DNA from: Haliscomenobacter sp040401995
GTDB lineage: Bacteria; Bacteroidota; Bacteroidia; Chitinophagales; Saprospiraceae
Length of the DNA: 64,000 nucleotides
Direction: 5' to 3'
Assembly: GCA_040401995.1 (NCBI GenBank)
Contig: JBBANM010000011.1
Location: forward strand, 1 to 64,000
Positions 44,355-54,344 of this stretch are shown here, one piece after another; positions within the stretch are counted from its first letter, which is position 1; every line of letters starts with the position of its first letter. The notes beneath the pieces are model-generated. The model searched no databases, was not told the origin of the DNA, and saw only the letters and a list, made by a program, of their open reading frames with translations. The translations under genes were made by a program, and so were the position numbers.

Positions 44355-44399
44355 TTCTACCAACGAAACCAGAATTTCTTCAGCTACAAATTGTTTTTG

Positions 44400-46388
44400 A
44401 TGATGAGAATACATTTGACAATCAGTTTTTTAGTGTTAGCTGCTTTGGGTAGCGTTTTAACGGCTCAGGTGCTGGATAGTGAAAACAAATTGACCATCAC
44501 CCTAAAAGATCAGACCAAGGTGACGCTTTATGGCCAAGCGAGTTCACTTTCTGACGCCAAAACGAATAGTTATTACTACCTACCGTGCAACTTGAGGTTG
44601 TCGCGCAAACAGGATGGTACGCCAGAGTTCTTGTTTCTGAAGTTTACATCAGATGAAAGAAATGCAACCGGCGTTATGCAGGGCGCGCTATTGCATTTGC
44701 TGATGGAATATGGGCTTACCAAAGCACAGGAAACCGAGCTAAGCGGCATCCTCAAAAGTCGCTACAATGGTGGCATCCTTAAAGGCGCCGCCGATGTAGA
44801 ACCGGATGGCGACAACTCGGTTCGGGTCATTTCAGCTACTTTAGGCTCAAAGGATCTTACCCGCAGCCTGGTATTCAATGGCAAAGCGCCAACTCTGCCG
44901 GGTAGCAAAATTGCCGTTGCCGCCATGTTGGATAAACAAGGAGCGCAGATTTTTGCGGCTACCTTGGAAAAAAGTCGTTCCATCGCCGATTTGAGTTTGA
45001 ATCTTTCTTTCAATTACCAAATCAGGGTACCAGCCGCCAAAGGGTACATCAAAGAGGATTGGAGCAAAATCGACAGTTTAGCGCAAAAAGATTCGGCATC
45101 TTTTTCCAAAAATACCGATACCAACTATGGCAAAAAAGTAGGTAATACCTTAGTGGGCGCTTTATTTGGCGGCCCTATTGGAGGACTCATTGGCTGGTTC
45201 GGCTCGGGGAGCGAGGAACATTATTCCTATGATGAGTTGCGAGAGTTTTATCGCAAATTGGAGGAAAACAAGGTGGTTACCCTCCGGTTTGAAGAAAATG
45301 TATCCGACGAGCGGGTCGACAAAATTCGCGAAGCTTTTTTTCAACACTTCCTCAATAGCTTCACCGAAAAAGATGGCAATGCTGCCCGCGAACCTAGCCT
45401 AAAAGAGAAAGAAGCTATCCCTGATATCAAACAAGGCGATTCGTATGTATTCAAACGCGAAGTACGCGATGTAGTGAAGCAAAAAAAAATACAAATTTTT
45501 GACCTCAGCTACTCCATGGCGGTGAAACGCAGCCACCAACTGACCGAAAATTTTGCTTCCTGGTATGATCAGAATAAAGATAATCCCAAATGCGTGGGTC
45601 TGGTCAACATCGGCGATGCGTTTTTTCAATACCGCGACATCAACGTGATCCTCGACATTGAAGCAGAGGAAATGATGGGTAAAGAGGTCAATTACGTGAC
45701 CGTGAGCATCCGCAAAAAACGCAGCGAAGAAGGGGCTTATGATTTTAGTCAGGATGTCACTTTTGATCGCAAATTTTTGGAAAAAGAAGGCAATCGCTAC
45801 ACGGTTACTTATTCCAAAGCCCAAGATGCCAATCCAGAAATGTACGAATACAAAGTGCAGTGGAGTTTGCGCGGTGGTTTGGTGTTTCCGCCCAATGACA
45901 CCACTTGGAAAAAAGGATCTTGGCAAGGACTCAGTTTGGCGCCGCCCATTGCGCCACGAACCATCCGTTTTGAAGCTGATCTGGCTGATATGAAGCAAAT
46001 GGGCATCAAAAATGCCACTTTGCAGTTGCGCTACAAAAAATTCGGCAAAGAAATCGAAAGTAACATCGGCATCAATGCCAGCGGAACTGATGGGTTTGCC
46101 GAAAAAATGATCTTCATGGATCGCAACACTCAGGGTTATGCTTACCGCTTGGTTTTTCACGACAAAGATCTAGGTCCGATTGCCACCGATTGGGATGCCA
46201 AAATCAATACCGATTACATGTATGCCGCTATTCCCAAACAAATCCGCAATAAGGATCAAAATTGGATCAAGCTAGGTTTGGAAGCAGCAAAGGTTTTGGT
46301 CACAGTAGATGAAACAGGCGCCGTATCCAAGGATCAACAGGTATTGGATAAATTCCGCAAGATCATTGACATCGCTGAGAAAAAATAA
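44400..46388 (+). CDS. Large exported paralog 1 (unrecognised family)
   Basis: A 662-residue protein with a signal peptide (cleavage after ...LTAQ). The N-terminal domain shows KVTLYG, SYYYLPCNLRL, DGTPEFLFLKFT and GALLHLLMEYGL, then RSIADLSLNL. A Gly-rich hydrophobic segment (residues about 245-265, LVGALFGGPIGGLIGWFG) could insert in a membrane. The family motif GDAFFQYRDINVILDIE is near residue 404, followed by NYVTVSIRKK and a beta-sandwich-like C-terminus (SWQGLSLAPPIAPRTIRFEAD). No enzyme motif was found. It lies 45 bp after the short paralog and 48 bp before paralog 2, its closest relative. Confidence 0.7.
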   Translation: MMRIHLTISFLVLAALGSVLTAQVLDSENKLTITLKDQTKVTLYGQASSLSDAKTNSYYYLPCNLRLSRKQDGTPEFLFLKFTSDERNATGVMQGALLHLLMEYGLTKAQETELSGILKSRYNGGILKGAADVEPDGDNSVRVISATLGSKDLTRSLVFNGKAPTLPGSKIAVAAMLDKQGAQIFAATLEKSRSIADLSLNLSFNYQIRVPAAKGYIKEDWSKIDSLAQKDSASFSKNTDTNYGKKVGNTLVGALFGGPIGGLIGWFGSGSEEHYSYDELREFYRKLEENKVVTLRFEENVSDERVDKIREAFFQHFLNSFTEKDGNAAREPSLKEKEAIPDIKQGDSYVFKREVRDVVKQKKIQIFDLSYSMAVKRSHQLTENFASWYDQNKDNPKCVGLVNIGDAFFQYRDINVILDIEAEEMMGKEVNYVTVSIRKKRSEEGAYDFSQDVTFDRKFLEKEGNRYTVTYSKAQDANPEMYEYKVQWSLRGGLVFPPNDTTWKKGSWQGLSLAPPIAPRTIRFEADLADMKQMGIKNATLQLRYKKFGKEIESNIGINASGTDGFAEKMIFMDRNTQGYAYRLVFHDKDLGPIATDWDAKINTDYMYAAIPKQIRNKDQNWIKLGLEAAKVLVTVDETGAVSKDQQVLDKFRKIIDIAEKK

Positions 46389-46436
46389 TGCCAAAACCCC
46401 TGCTCATTTTTTAATGCCTTCAAAAATAACCGATAC

Positions 46437-48440
46437 ATGAAACGACTCAACTGGATAGCTTTTATTTTGATTTTTCTTGGGGTAAATCCTCTGCTGCAGG
46501 CGCAATTGCTGAATTATGAAAACAAAGTAGACCTTGTGCTGAGCGATGGCACCAACGTAGTACTTTACGGTGCGGAAGGAAAACCATTGGAATATTACTA
46601 TCTACCGGTAAATCTGCGCCTTGCTTCACGACCTGATGGCGTTCCTGAGTTTCTTTTTCTGAAATACACCACGGAAGCAAAAGCTGATGCTGGCGGCGTT
46701 CAAGGCGCTATCATGCACTTTTTGATGGAGTGGGGACTTACGTTAGATCAGATGACCGATGCGCAAAAAAAATTGGAAGCGCTTTTTGGCATGAGTACCC
46801 GCCGCGTGTATTATGGCAAAAATGCCAAAAGTCTTGCGGTTTATCGGGAAGTAGTCAACCCCAAGGAGCGACCTATCATTAAAGGGCCCGTAGAACTACA
46901 AATTGATAAAGATAACTCATTCAAAATTGTCTCGGCCATCATGGAAGACAAAGGACTGACCCGCAGCATCGTCTCCAGTGGAAAAGCGCCGCTTATCCCC
47001 GGCGGTAAGGTTGCTGCCGCAGCTAGTTTTGACAAAAATGGCGCTCAGTTGATGGCGGCTACCTTCGAAAAAGCCCGCTCCATTGCCGACCTTTCGATTG
47101 CCCTTAACTACAAGTACAAACTCATGGCGCCAGCTATTAAAGGCAGCATTACGATCTATTGGGACAAGTTCTACCAATTTATCGAAGAAAAAGGCCACAA
47201 CTACAACTACTACTATTACCACTGTGGCGATTGCGAAGTGGATGGTAAAGAGTACGGTTCTTACACCAAGGAAAATCAACAATACGATGGCTGGGACAAT
47301 ATGACTGAAGAGTTGCGCAAACGGAAAATTGTAGTGGTTGAGATTGAACAAACCGAACTGGATAACCCCATCACCAAAGACGTAGTCGATTATTTTATGC
47401 GCAGTTTTATGGAGTCGATCAGCGATGAAAAAGACGAAACAGTGGCCAATACCCAGCCTGCACCAGGTTCTGATTCTTTGCCTACTAAATTCGCCTCTTC
47501 CAATGGGGTCAATATGACCAAACTCCGTACCAGAAAGGAATCAGGATATACCTCGATCAGTTTGAACTACCGGGCGCCGGTAATGCGCGAAGTGCAATTG
47601 GTGGGGAACATGGCTTCTTGGTACAATGGCGTGAAAAACAATCAGCAATGTGTAGCAGAGGTTAACCTGAATAATCCTTTTTTTCAACACCGCGACATCA
47701 ACCTGATCATCGATTTAGACAGCGAAGATATCTTCAGCAAGGAAATCAACTATGCTACGGTTAATGTGCAAAAAAAACGCACCAACGGCAATCCTTTCCA
47801 AGAACAAGTAACCATTGACCGCGAATACCTCAAGGCAAAAGGGGTAAAAGCAACCGTCACGTATGCGCGCGGCGACGACAAAAACTCGGATGTGTACGAT
47901 TACAAAGTACAATGGAGTACTCGCGGGGGTAACATCTATCCGCCTAATCCCGAATGGCAGAAAGGCGATTGGCAAGGCGTTACGCTTTCAGCTCCCATTT
48001 CGCAGCGCAACATTCAATTTGAAGGCAATTTGGAGGAGCTAAAAGCAGCCGGTTTTACCCGCGCCACCTTGCAAGTGCGCTATTTTAAATTTGGTCGCGA
48101 AGTAGAGTCCAATATCCCGCTCACCGTATCCAAAGGCGAATCATTGGTTGAACAAACCATTTATACCGATAAAGATACCCGCGGCTATGCTTACCGGATC
48201 ATTCTAAGCCATAAGGAAAAAGGCAAGATCGCTTTTGATTTTGATCCAAAAATCAACGACGATTATGTGTACATAACCATTCCGCAAAAACTCAAAGACA
48301 ATGATGTTGGGATTTGGGATCAGCTCAAAAAAGCAGCGGATACCATTTTTCCGCCCAATGCTGATGGAACGGTAAAACAGGAAAACCGCATTTTGGACAA
48401 ATTCATCGACGTGATCAAGATTTTTGCGCGCGATAAGTAG
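46437..48440 (+). CDS. Large exported paralog 2 (unrecognised family)
   Basis: A 667-residue protein with a signal peptide, a close relative of the protein at 44400: EYYYLPVNLRL, DGVPEFLFLKYT, GAIMHFLMEWGL, NLNNPFFQHRDINLIIDLD (near residue 411), NYATVNVQKK, WQGVTLSAPISQRNIQFEGN, and a helical C-terminal tail ending ILDKFIDVIKIF. A Tyr-rich, Cys-containing patch (NYNYYYYHCGDCEVD) replaces the Gly-rich segment of paralog 1. This pair looks like a tandem duplication with divergent middles. Confidence 0.7.
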   Translation: MKRLNWIAFILIFLGVNPLLQAQLLNYENKVDLVLSDGTNVVLYGAEGKPLEYYYLPVNLRLASRPDGVPEFLFLKYTTEAKADAGGVQGAIMHFLMEWGLTLDQMTDAQKKLEALFGMSTRRVYYGKNAKSLAVYREVVNPKERPIIKGPVELQIDKDNSFKIVSAIMEDKGLTRSIVSSGKAPLIPGGKVAAAASFDKNGAQLMAATFEKARSIADLSIALNYKYKLMAPAIKGSITIYWDKFYQFIEEKGHNYNYYYYHCGDCEVDGKEYGSYTKENQQYDGWDNMTEELRKRKIVVVEIEQTELDNPITKDVVDYFMRSFMESISDEKDETVANTQPAPGSDSLPTKFASSNGVNMTKLRTRKESGYTSISLNYRAPVMREVQLVGNMASWYNGVKNNQQCVAEVNLNNPFFQHRDINLIIDLDSEDIFSKEINYATVNVQKKRTNGNPFQEQVTIDREYLKAKGVKATVTYARGDDKNSDVYDYKVQWSTRGGNIYPPNPEWQKGDWQGVTLSAPISQRNIQFEGNLEELKAAGFTRATLQVRYFKFGREVESNIPLTVSKGESLVEQTIYTDKDTRGYAYRIILSHKEKGKIAFDFDPKINDDYVYITIPQKLKDNDVGIWDQLKKAADTIFPPNADGTVKQENRILDKFIDVIKIFARDK

Positions 48441-48474
48441 CTCTAATCCATTCATTATCCCTCAATAACTACGA

Positions 48475-50250
48475 ATGAAAAAGATCCTCCTACTCACATT
48501 TTGTCTTGCGGTATTTGCGACCTGCCTTTTGGCGCAAAACATCTACATCGACAAACCCGTATTGGCGGGAAATTTGACTTGTTTTCCGGATATCGCCAAT
48601 CCCAACAATTACTATTTTTTGCCCAATAAAATCCGCCTGGGTATTGGCGCTGATGGCAGTCCGCAGTTTTCTTTTTTGATGTTTGTAAAAAATGTACGTG
48701 CAGAGGATGGCGGAACTACACCCCGACAAGGCGATGGAGGCGGTGTTGTTCACGCGGTGGTGGAGCTGTACATCTCTGATGACGACAAAAAAGAAGCCGA
48801 AAAAGAGCTGAAAAAACTGGTTAAAAATGATGAAGCCACGCTTTTAGGCCCGGTGATTTATAAAAGTGGGACGATGTCTTTGATTTCTTCCATTGCCAGC
48901 AAAGAAGGCGGGTACAGCAAAATCGTGCTCGGCCTCGGGCCTGCTCCGGTATTGGCGGGCAATAAAGCGGCAGTCTCCATTTTACTTAATAAAGAAGGGG
49001 CGAAAATTTTGTGGGAGACCTTCAAAACTCCTACGCCTGATATGAGTTTTTCCTTTGTCATGGACATCGGTGGTTTTCGTTCGCCGATTGATGCTTGGAT
49101 TGACGTGGATTTCGACAAAGTGTATGAAAGCCATACCATCGAAGCGGGTTTGAAATACCGCTCTTCTGGTGGCGGAAAAGAATCTAGCGGGGGTGGAACG
49201 CCGATTATGCTGGGTGCCGAAGCCAAATTGATGTTTGAAGACATGCGCCAAACCGGCGCCATCAAAGTTGGGGGGCCACAGGGCGACGAGAAATTTGAAG
49301 AGATCATCAAGATCTGCTATACCAAAATGCTCGATATGTTGTTTGAGCCAGCCAATCCCAACCAGCAGTCAACCCCAGATTTTAATTCGATGATGAATTC
49401 TGCCAACCAATTCAATAAAAATAGCGATGTCAAAAAAGACAAGAAAGATGATGGAGGCTTAGGGATCTCCTTGTCTTATGCGTTCAAAAAAACGCGGAAG
49501 TCGGGTAAATTTCGCATGGATTTAAACCGCAGCATGTCGGATCTACTCAAAATTCGCTTTGATGAAAACCTAGGAAAAATCAACTGCCCTACTTGTTTTC
49601 GCCAAATCAACCTCGACGACCCCATGTTCCAACAACGCGCCATTCTTGTGTCCGTTGATGGTATGGGCGCAGAACAGTTTAAAAAATACGTCAATTACGT
49701 AGGCGTCAGCATGAAAAAGACCCACGGCAACGGGGAAATCACCTCCGATGAGATCCGTATTGGCGAACCCGATATGGAAAAAACCGGCAACGTCTTTGCC
49801 TTACAATATGGCTGGAAAGACCAAAAAGACGCCCAACGCGACCGCTGGTTGCAGTACGAATATAAAACGACTTGGAGCTTTTTTGGCAACCAAGTACTGG
49901 AAAGCGATTGGACGCCCACCGATAATTTTACCATCACAGCTTCACCACCCTTGCGCCCTTTTCACATCGATGTTGAAGCCTCCGCTGATTTACTCAAGAA
50001 ACAGGAAGTGCGTGGAGTAAACGTCAAGTTTTTCTACAACCCAGGCGGTGGCGAGCGCATCGAGCAAGTCAACATCCGCACAGATGGTAATACCAATACC
50101 GCATCGAGTGTAGAGTTGGTTTTGCCCAATGGTAAGTACGATTATGAATACGAAATTACTTGGCGTCTTTCCGGTAACCGCGAGGTGAAAAGCGGCAGAA
50201 CCAAAAGCACCACCACCTTACTCTATGCAGATGAACTGCCTGCTAAGTAA
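48475..50250 (+). CDS. Large exported paralog 3 (unrecognised family)
   Basis: A 591-residue protein with a signal peptide (...CLLAQ). Features: NYYFLPNKIRL, DGSPQFSFLMFV, GGGVVHAVVELY, LAGNKAAVSILLNKEGAK, TPTPDMSFSFVMDI. A Ser/Gly-rich linker (SSGGGKESSGGG) precedes the helical part, then CPTCFRQINLDDPMFQQRAI near residue 370 and the C-terminal sandwich (FALQYGWKDQ, YEYKTTWSFFGN, ASPPLRPFHIDVE). It is closest to the protein at 50316. The CxxC next to the family motif could bind metal or form a disulphide. Confidence 0.7.
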   Translation: MKKILLLTFCLAVFATCLLAQNIYIDKPVLAGNLTCFPDIANPNNYYFLPNKIRLGIGADGSPQFSFLMFVKNVRAEDGGTTPRQGDGGGVVHAVVELYISDDDKKEAEKELKKLVKNDEATLLGPVIYKSGTMSLISSIASKEGGYSKIVLGLGPAPVLAGNKAAVSILLNKEGAKILWETFKTPTPDMSFSFVMDIGGFRSPIDAWIDVDFDKVYESHTIEAGLKYRSSGGGKESSGGGTPIMLGAEAKLMFEDMRQTGAIKVGGPQGDEKFEEIIKICYTKMLDMLFEPANPNQQSTPDFNSMMNSANQFNKNSDVKKDKKDDGGLGISLSYAFKKTRKSGKFRMDLNRSMSDLLKIRFDENLGKINCPTCFRQINLDDPMFQQRAILVSVDGMGAEQFKKYVNYVGVSMKKTHGNGEITSDEIRIGEPDMEKTGNVFALQYGWKDQKDAQRDRWLQYEYKTTWSFFGNQVLESDWTPTDNFTITASPPLRPFHIDVEASADLLKKQEVRGVNVKFFYNPGGGERIEQVNIRTDGNTNTASSVELVLPNGKYDYEYEITWRLSGNREVKSGRTKSTTTLLYADELPAK

Positions 50251-50315
50251 GGAAACAATCAATTAAAAACTCAGCATAACGAATTCTTCTACCTAAAACT
50301 CTAAAAACCGAACAC

Positions 50316-52271
50316 ATGAGATTACTCATTTTAAGCTTCATCCTTTTGCTGGTTTATACGGTACTTCCAGCTCAGGACATTTTGCTCGACAAAACCGTTC
50401 GGGCTGGGGATCTGACTTTGTTTCAAAGTGTAAGTAACCCCAACGAGTATTATTACTTATCCGATAAACCCAAATTAGCAGTTGATCCCAGCACCGGCAA
50501 GCCACAATTCTCCTTTTTACGCTATGTCGACAACCAAAAAGGCGCCGACAATCAGCCAGCTAAGGAGGAAGGAGAAGGCGGCGGTATCATCCATTGCGTG
50601 ATTGAAATGGGAGTTAGCCAGGAGCAATTGGCTGCTGCCCGCCAAGGTTTGCAGCGTGTCAATTCCAATGGCGTTATCAAAGGTCCGGCCATTTATACTG
50701 GCGGAACGATTGCCTTGATTTCGTCAGTAGTTGACCCTCAATCTGGTTTTGCCAAAAAAATCATTGGCATGGGCAAAGCACCCATCTTGGATGGACAAAA
50801 AGCTGCCATGTCCATCAACCTTACCAAACTAGGTAGTAAAGTACTTTGGGAAAGTTTCCAAACTCCAACACCCGATTTGAGTTTTTCCTTTGAAATGGAA
50901 CTCAAAGGTTATAAATCGCCACGCAGGGCCATCATCGAAGCCAATTTTGACCAGATCTATTCGAGTCAATCTTTTTCGGCGGCGGCCATAACACGTCAGG
51001 GCGGCGTGATGCTGGCAGGTGAAATCAACCAAGCCTATGAAGACTTGTACAAATCGGGCGCCATCAAAGTCACGACTTACAACCCTGATGAAAGCTTGGA
51101 TAAAGCCGTTGAAGATGCCTATGGCAAACTAACCCGCATGATGTTTGACCCAACAGGCGCCAACCAACCTACGGCACCTACTTTACCAGGTCAAAACCAA
51201 CCCAGCTTGCTTGACCGAGCACAAAACCTATTGAACCAAGGCCGTAAAGACGCTTTGCAGGATTTTATGCTCACTGAAGATCTAGAACGGGAAGAGTTGC
51301 AAAAAGAAAAACAAACTCCATCCAGCACTGAGCCAGGTACAGCCCCCGGTGGAACGGAGCCTCAAGGTGATGGCCAAAAACTGCCTAGTTTACACTCCGG
51401 TAGTAGTACCCCCCGTGAAACAAAAGGGTACACCGTACCTAAAGGTAAATATGAGTACACTCGTCCAAAACCCACCCTTCCCACAACCGCTATTGTTGCA
51501 TCTTACACCATGCGCACCATCCGGCAGCGTGGAGTTTTCAAAATTGACCTGAATAAATATTCGCTGGATAACCTCTCCTTGCGATTTGATCAAAACGTAG
51601 GCGCCATCAATTGCGCTGATTGTTTCAAACAAGTCAATCTCGATGATCCACTTTACAAACAGCGCGAAATTTCGGCAGTAGTTGACGGCTATAATGCTGA
51701 AGATTTTCAAAAATACATCAACTACGTATCGGTTTCTTTTCGCAAAAAACACGAAAATGGCGAGTATACCAATGGAGATGTGAACATCGATCGTGCTAAA
51801 TTCAACCAGCAAGGCAATTACTTTTCCTTTCTGTACGGCTGGAAAGACGACAACAACCGTTTGAAATGGCGCGAATACGAATACAAAACGGTTTGGAATT
51901 TCTTTGGCGGTGCTTCCCGAGAATCAGCTTGGACCAAATCAGATATGGGTATCGTACCGCTTAGTCCGCCCTACATCCGGCGCTTGATCGATGTGGAAAT
52001 GGATCAAGATGTAGTAGCCAAAGAAGGTATCCGCTCGGTAGAAGTAAAAGTAACCTACAAAGTGGAAGGCAAAGACATGGTGAAACAAATTCGCCTCAAT
52101 CCAAAAAGCGGCAACCTGGCGATGCAAATCGAACTGTTGTTGCCTGCGGCCAGCATCAACTCGTCGCCTACTTACGATTATGAGGTCACTTGGATCCTGA
52201 GTAATGGAACAACCAAAGTGATGCCCAAAAAAACCAGTACAAACTTGGTCATTTTTGCCGATCAGCAATAA
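50316..52271 (+). CDS. Large exported paralog 4 (unrecognised family)
   Basis: A 651-residue relative of the protein at 48475. Features: signal peptide (...VLPAQ), EYYYLSDKPKL, PQFSFLRYV, GGGIIHCVIEMGV, DGQKAAMSINLTKLGSK, TPTPDLSFSFEMEL, then a Pro/Gly/Thr-rich linker (residues about 285-375). Next come CADCFKQVNLDDPLYKQRE near residue 433 and the same sandwich end (FSFLYGWKDD, YEYKTVWNFFGG, LSPPYIRRLIDVEM). The CxxC is kept. The long low-complexity linker is the main difference from paralog 3. Confidence 0.7.
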   Translation: MRLLILSFILLLVYTVLPAQDILLDKTVRAGDLTLFQSVSNPNEYYYLSDKPKLAVDPSTGKPQFSFLRYVDNQKGADNQPAKEEGEGGGIIHCVIEMGVSQEQLAAARQGLQRVNSNGVIKGPAIYTGGTIALISSVVDPQSGFAKKIIGMGKAPILDGQKAAMSINLTKLGSKVLWESFQTPTPDLSFSFEMELKGYKSPRRAIIEANFDQIYSSQSFSAAAITRQGGVMLAGEINQAYEDLYKSGAIKVTTYNPDESLDKAVEDAYGKLTRMMFDPTGANQPTAPTLPGQNQPSLLDRAQNLLNQGRKDALQDFMLTEDLEREELQKEKQTPSSTEPGTAPGGTEPQGDGQKLPSLHSGSSTPRETKGYTVPKGKYEYTRPKPTLPTTAIVASYTMRTIRQRGVFKIDLNKYSLDNLSLRFDQNVGAINCADCFKQVNLDDPLYKQREISAVVDGYNAEDFQKYINYVSVSFRKKHENGEYTNGDVNIDRAKFNQQGNYFSFLYGWKDDNNRLKWREYEYKTVWNFFGGASRESAWTKSDMGIVPLSPPYIRRLIDVEMDQDVVAKEGIRSVEVKVTYKVEGKDMVKQIRLNPKSGNLAMQIELLLPAASINSSPTYDYEVTWILSNGTTKVMPKKTSTNLVIFADQQ

Positions 52272-52317
52272 TACCAAAAAGGATTTTATTCATTTTTTGA
52301 CCTAAAAACCTTGATCA

Positions 52318-53733
52318 ATGAAAAAGAGTTTATTTGTCCTATTTGCTATATCTATGCTGGTTTCATCGCTTTACAGCCAGAACTTGGAAGAACAACGTCG
52401 CCAATACTTGCGCGAAAAACTGAAGTTTTTTTATGTCGACAATCCAGCGGTTGAAAGGCCACAATTAAAGGATTTATGGACCATTGAAGTCGATAAAAAC
52501 GCAATTGCTGAGAATAAAGATATCGATAGTCCTTTGTGGAAAAACCCCAATAATGCGGGGCTAAAGGATTTGGTCATCAAACTGCTCTGTTCCTCGGCCA
52601 ATGGCGGGGATGCTAGGTTACAACGGGTAGTACGCGATGTGTTGCTGATCACTGATAAATTGGTGTATGTGTTTTTGTACAATGACGTTCCTAATACAGG
52701 ACATCACAATTCTTGGATTTATTGCACCAATACGAGTTACGCTGCATCAAATAACAATGCTTCTTGGCCTTGTGCCTTTTATTTTCCTGATCGAAATTTA
52801 GAATCATCTGGAGAAATTGGCATAGGCGCTTACTTTTTTAGCTCTACCCGCCCAGAATCATCGGGCGGCTGGAGTGCAGCAGGCGATAAAGGTCACGTGT
52901 TTACCCACGAGCTGGTACATACTCAAATGCCATTGGTGCTTGAACCCAGCCTGGGTAGTGTTAACATGTATGGGCCAGATGGGAGCCATAGTTTCAATGA
53001 ATTGCTGCCCAGTCGAAATAGCGCTTTCAATGAAGGGGTCGCTACTTCTTTTGCGTTGCGCTACTTCTTGCCAAGTTGGATGTCGATGACCAAATGGTAC
53101 AACGACAACAAAGTAATGTACCTTGATAATCTTGCCGGCTGTGTTGCCCCGCCCCCTTTGCATTGTTTACAAACGCGATTGAACAGCGCTTCTGTAGCTG
53201 CGGAAGGAAGTTGTGGAACAGGAGCAACCTGCTATAAAATCCGCAATCTACCAGCTCCGATCATCATGCATTGTGAAAATGTTAGTGCCAATGTTTTGTA
53301 TCAGTACATGCAGCAATTTGGTAGCGAGCTGATGTTGGTCAGCGACATCAAAAAAGCAGTAGGGGAAATGGCCAAATCTTCCAATTACACTTTTGCCCCC
53401 CTGTTTAAACAAATGGTTAAGACGGGTATGGATTTTAGAAATAGAAATGCCGGAGCAGGCGTCACTACATTTGGCCAGTTGTTGCCGGTTGGTATTTTGG
53501 ATTATTACACGGGTTATAAAGTGACTTCCAAAGCGGATCTGGAGTCGGTTTTGGGTGTGACTTGGGACAACACCTATACCAACGTAGATGACTACTTTAG
53601 CTCAAAACGCAATGTATTAACAGGTTTTCGAGCAAATGCCAACACTTGGAATGTAGGTCAGCAGTTGGACAAATTTGCTGAGCATCTCAGTGTTAAAATT
53701 GCCGCGCCGGCAGCTACTTCTGGAAAAAATTAG
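52318..53733 (+). CDS. Exported HExxH metallopeptidase
   Basis: A 471-residue protein with a signal peptide (...SLYSQ). The zinc motif THELVHTQMP gives H197, E198 and H201. E239 in FNEGVATSFAL is the expected third ligand (gluzincin-like HExxH plus NEGxA). Upstream is a beta-rich domain with VFTHELVH, and many Cys follow (CVAPPPLHC, GSCGTGATC). It belongs to no subfamily I can name. It sits between large paralog 4 and a small exported protein (4-bp gap), so it is part of the operon, possibly acting on the paralogs. Confidence 0.75.
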   Translation: MKKSLFVLFAISMLVSSLYSQNLEEQRRQYLREKLKFFYVDNPAVERPQLKDLWTIEVDKNAIAENKDIDSPLWKNPNNAGLKDLVIKLLCSSANGGDARLQRVVRDVLLITDKLVYVFLYNDVPNTGHHNSWIYCTNTSYAASNNNASWPCAFYFPDRNLESSGEIGIGAYFFSSTRPESSGGWSAAGDKGHVFTHELVHTQMPLVLEPSLGSVNMYGPDGSHSFNELLPSRNSAFNEGVATSFALRYFLPSWMSMTKWYNDNKVMYLDNLAGCVAPPPLHCLQTRLNSASVAAEGSCGTGATCYKIRNLPAPIIMHCENVSANVLYQYMQQFGSELMLVSDIKKAVGEMAKSSNYTFAPLFKQMVKTGMDFRNRNAGAGVTTFGQLLPVGILDYYTGYKVTSKADLESVLGVTWDNTYTNVDDYFSSKRNVLTGFRANANTWNVGQQLDKFAEHLSVKIAAPAATSGKN

Positions 53734-53737
53734 GGGC

Positions 53738-54307
53738 ATGAAACCAATAACAAAAACCATTTGGATACTCAGTCTGATTAGCGGCGGCTTTTTCGCCGCT
53801 AATCAGGCCTTGTTTGCTCAGCAGGTAAAAACTTTGACGAAAGAGACGTCGCTAAATTTTGATTCGCAAAACGATCTGACTAAAGCGACAGTGCAAACGG
53901 AAACGGAAAAAACCGCGGGCATTCAATTGGAATTCAAAGGCTTCAGCAAGCCGGGTAAAGTATATGTTATTACCGCAAAAATTCTGAATTCCATCAAAAC
54001 CCCGATGAAAGAATTTGAACCCGTTACCGTAGATCTCGATTCTCGATCAGGAAACGCCGATTTTTTCTTCACGTTCGTACAGCGTCCTGGCGTAACCTAC
54101 GATCCCGGGGGTATTGAGTCGCGGTACATTGAGTTTGCGGTCATCGACAAAACTTCGGCGACCAATATTCCGGGCTTAGAATCCTTGGGGTTGAATGCCA
54201 CTAAGTTTCTTTTTCGCTATACCAAAAAATGGAAAGTAAAAGTGACCGGTCAGGAGGTGACCGTGAAATTGTCGCCGCTTAAATCGGCTGCTACCATCAA
54301 ACCATAA
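53738..54307 (+). CDS. Exported beta-rich protein of unknown function
   Basis: A 189-residue protein from the ATG at 53738, four bases after the metallopeptidase stop. A signal peptide (...ALFAQ) precedes a predicted beta-sandwich with the pattern TAGIQLEFKGFSKPGKVYVITAKI. No catalytic motif is seen. The tight spacing suggests translational coupling to the metallopeptidase and a possible accessory role. I do not recognise a family. Confidence 0.65.
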   Translation: MKPITKTIWILSLISGGFFAANQALFAQQVKTLTKETSLNFDSQNDLTKATVQTETEKTAGIQLEFKGFSKPGKVYVITAKILNSIKTPMKEFEPVTVDLDSRSGNADFFFTFVQRPGVTYDPGGIESRYIEFAVIDKTSATNIPGLESLGLNATKFLFRYTKKWKVKVTGQEVTVKLSPLKSAATIKP

Positions 54308-54344
54308 GAAACGGGTAATTTTTTTAAGCATTGAAGCGCGTATC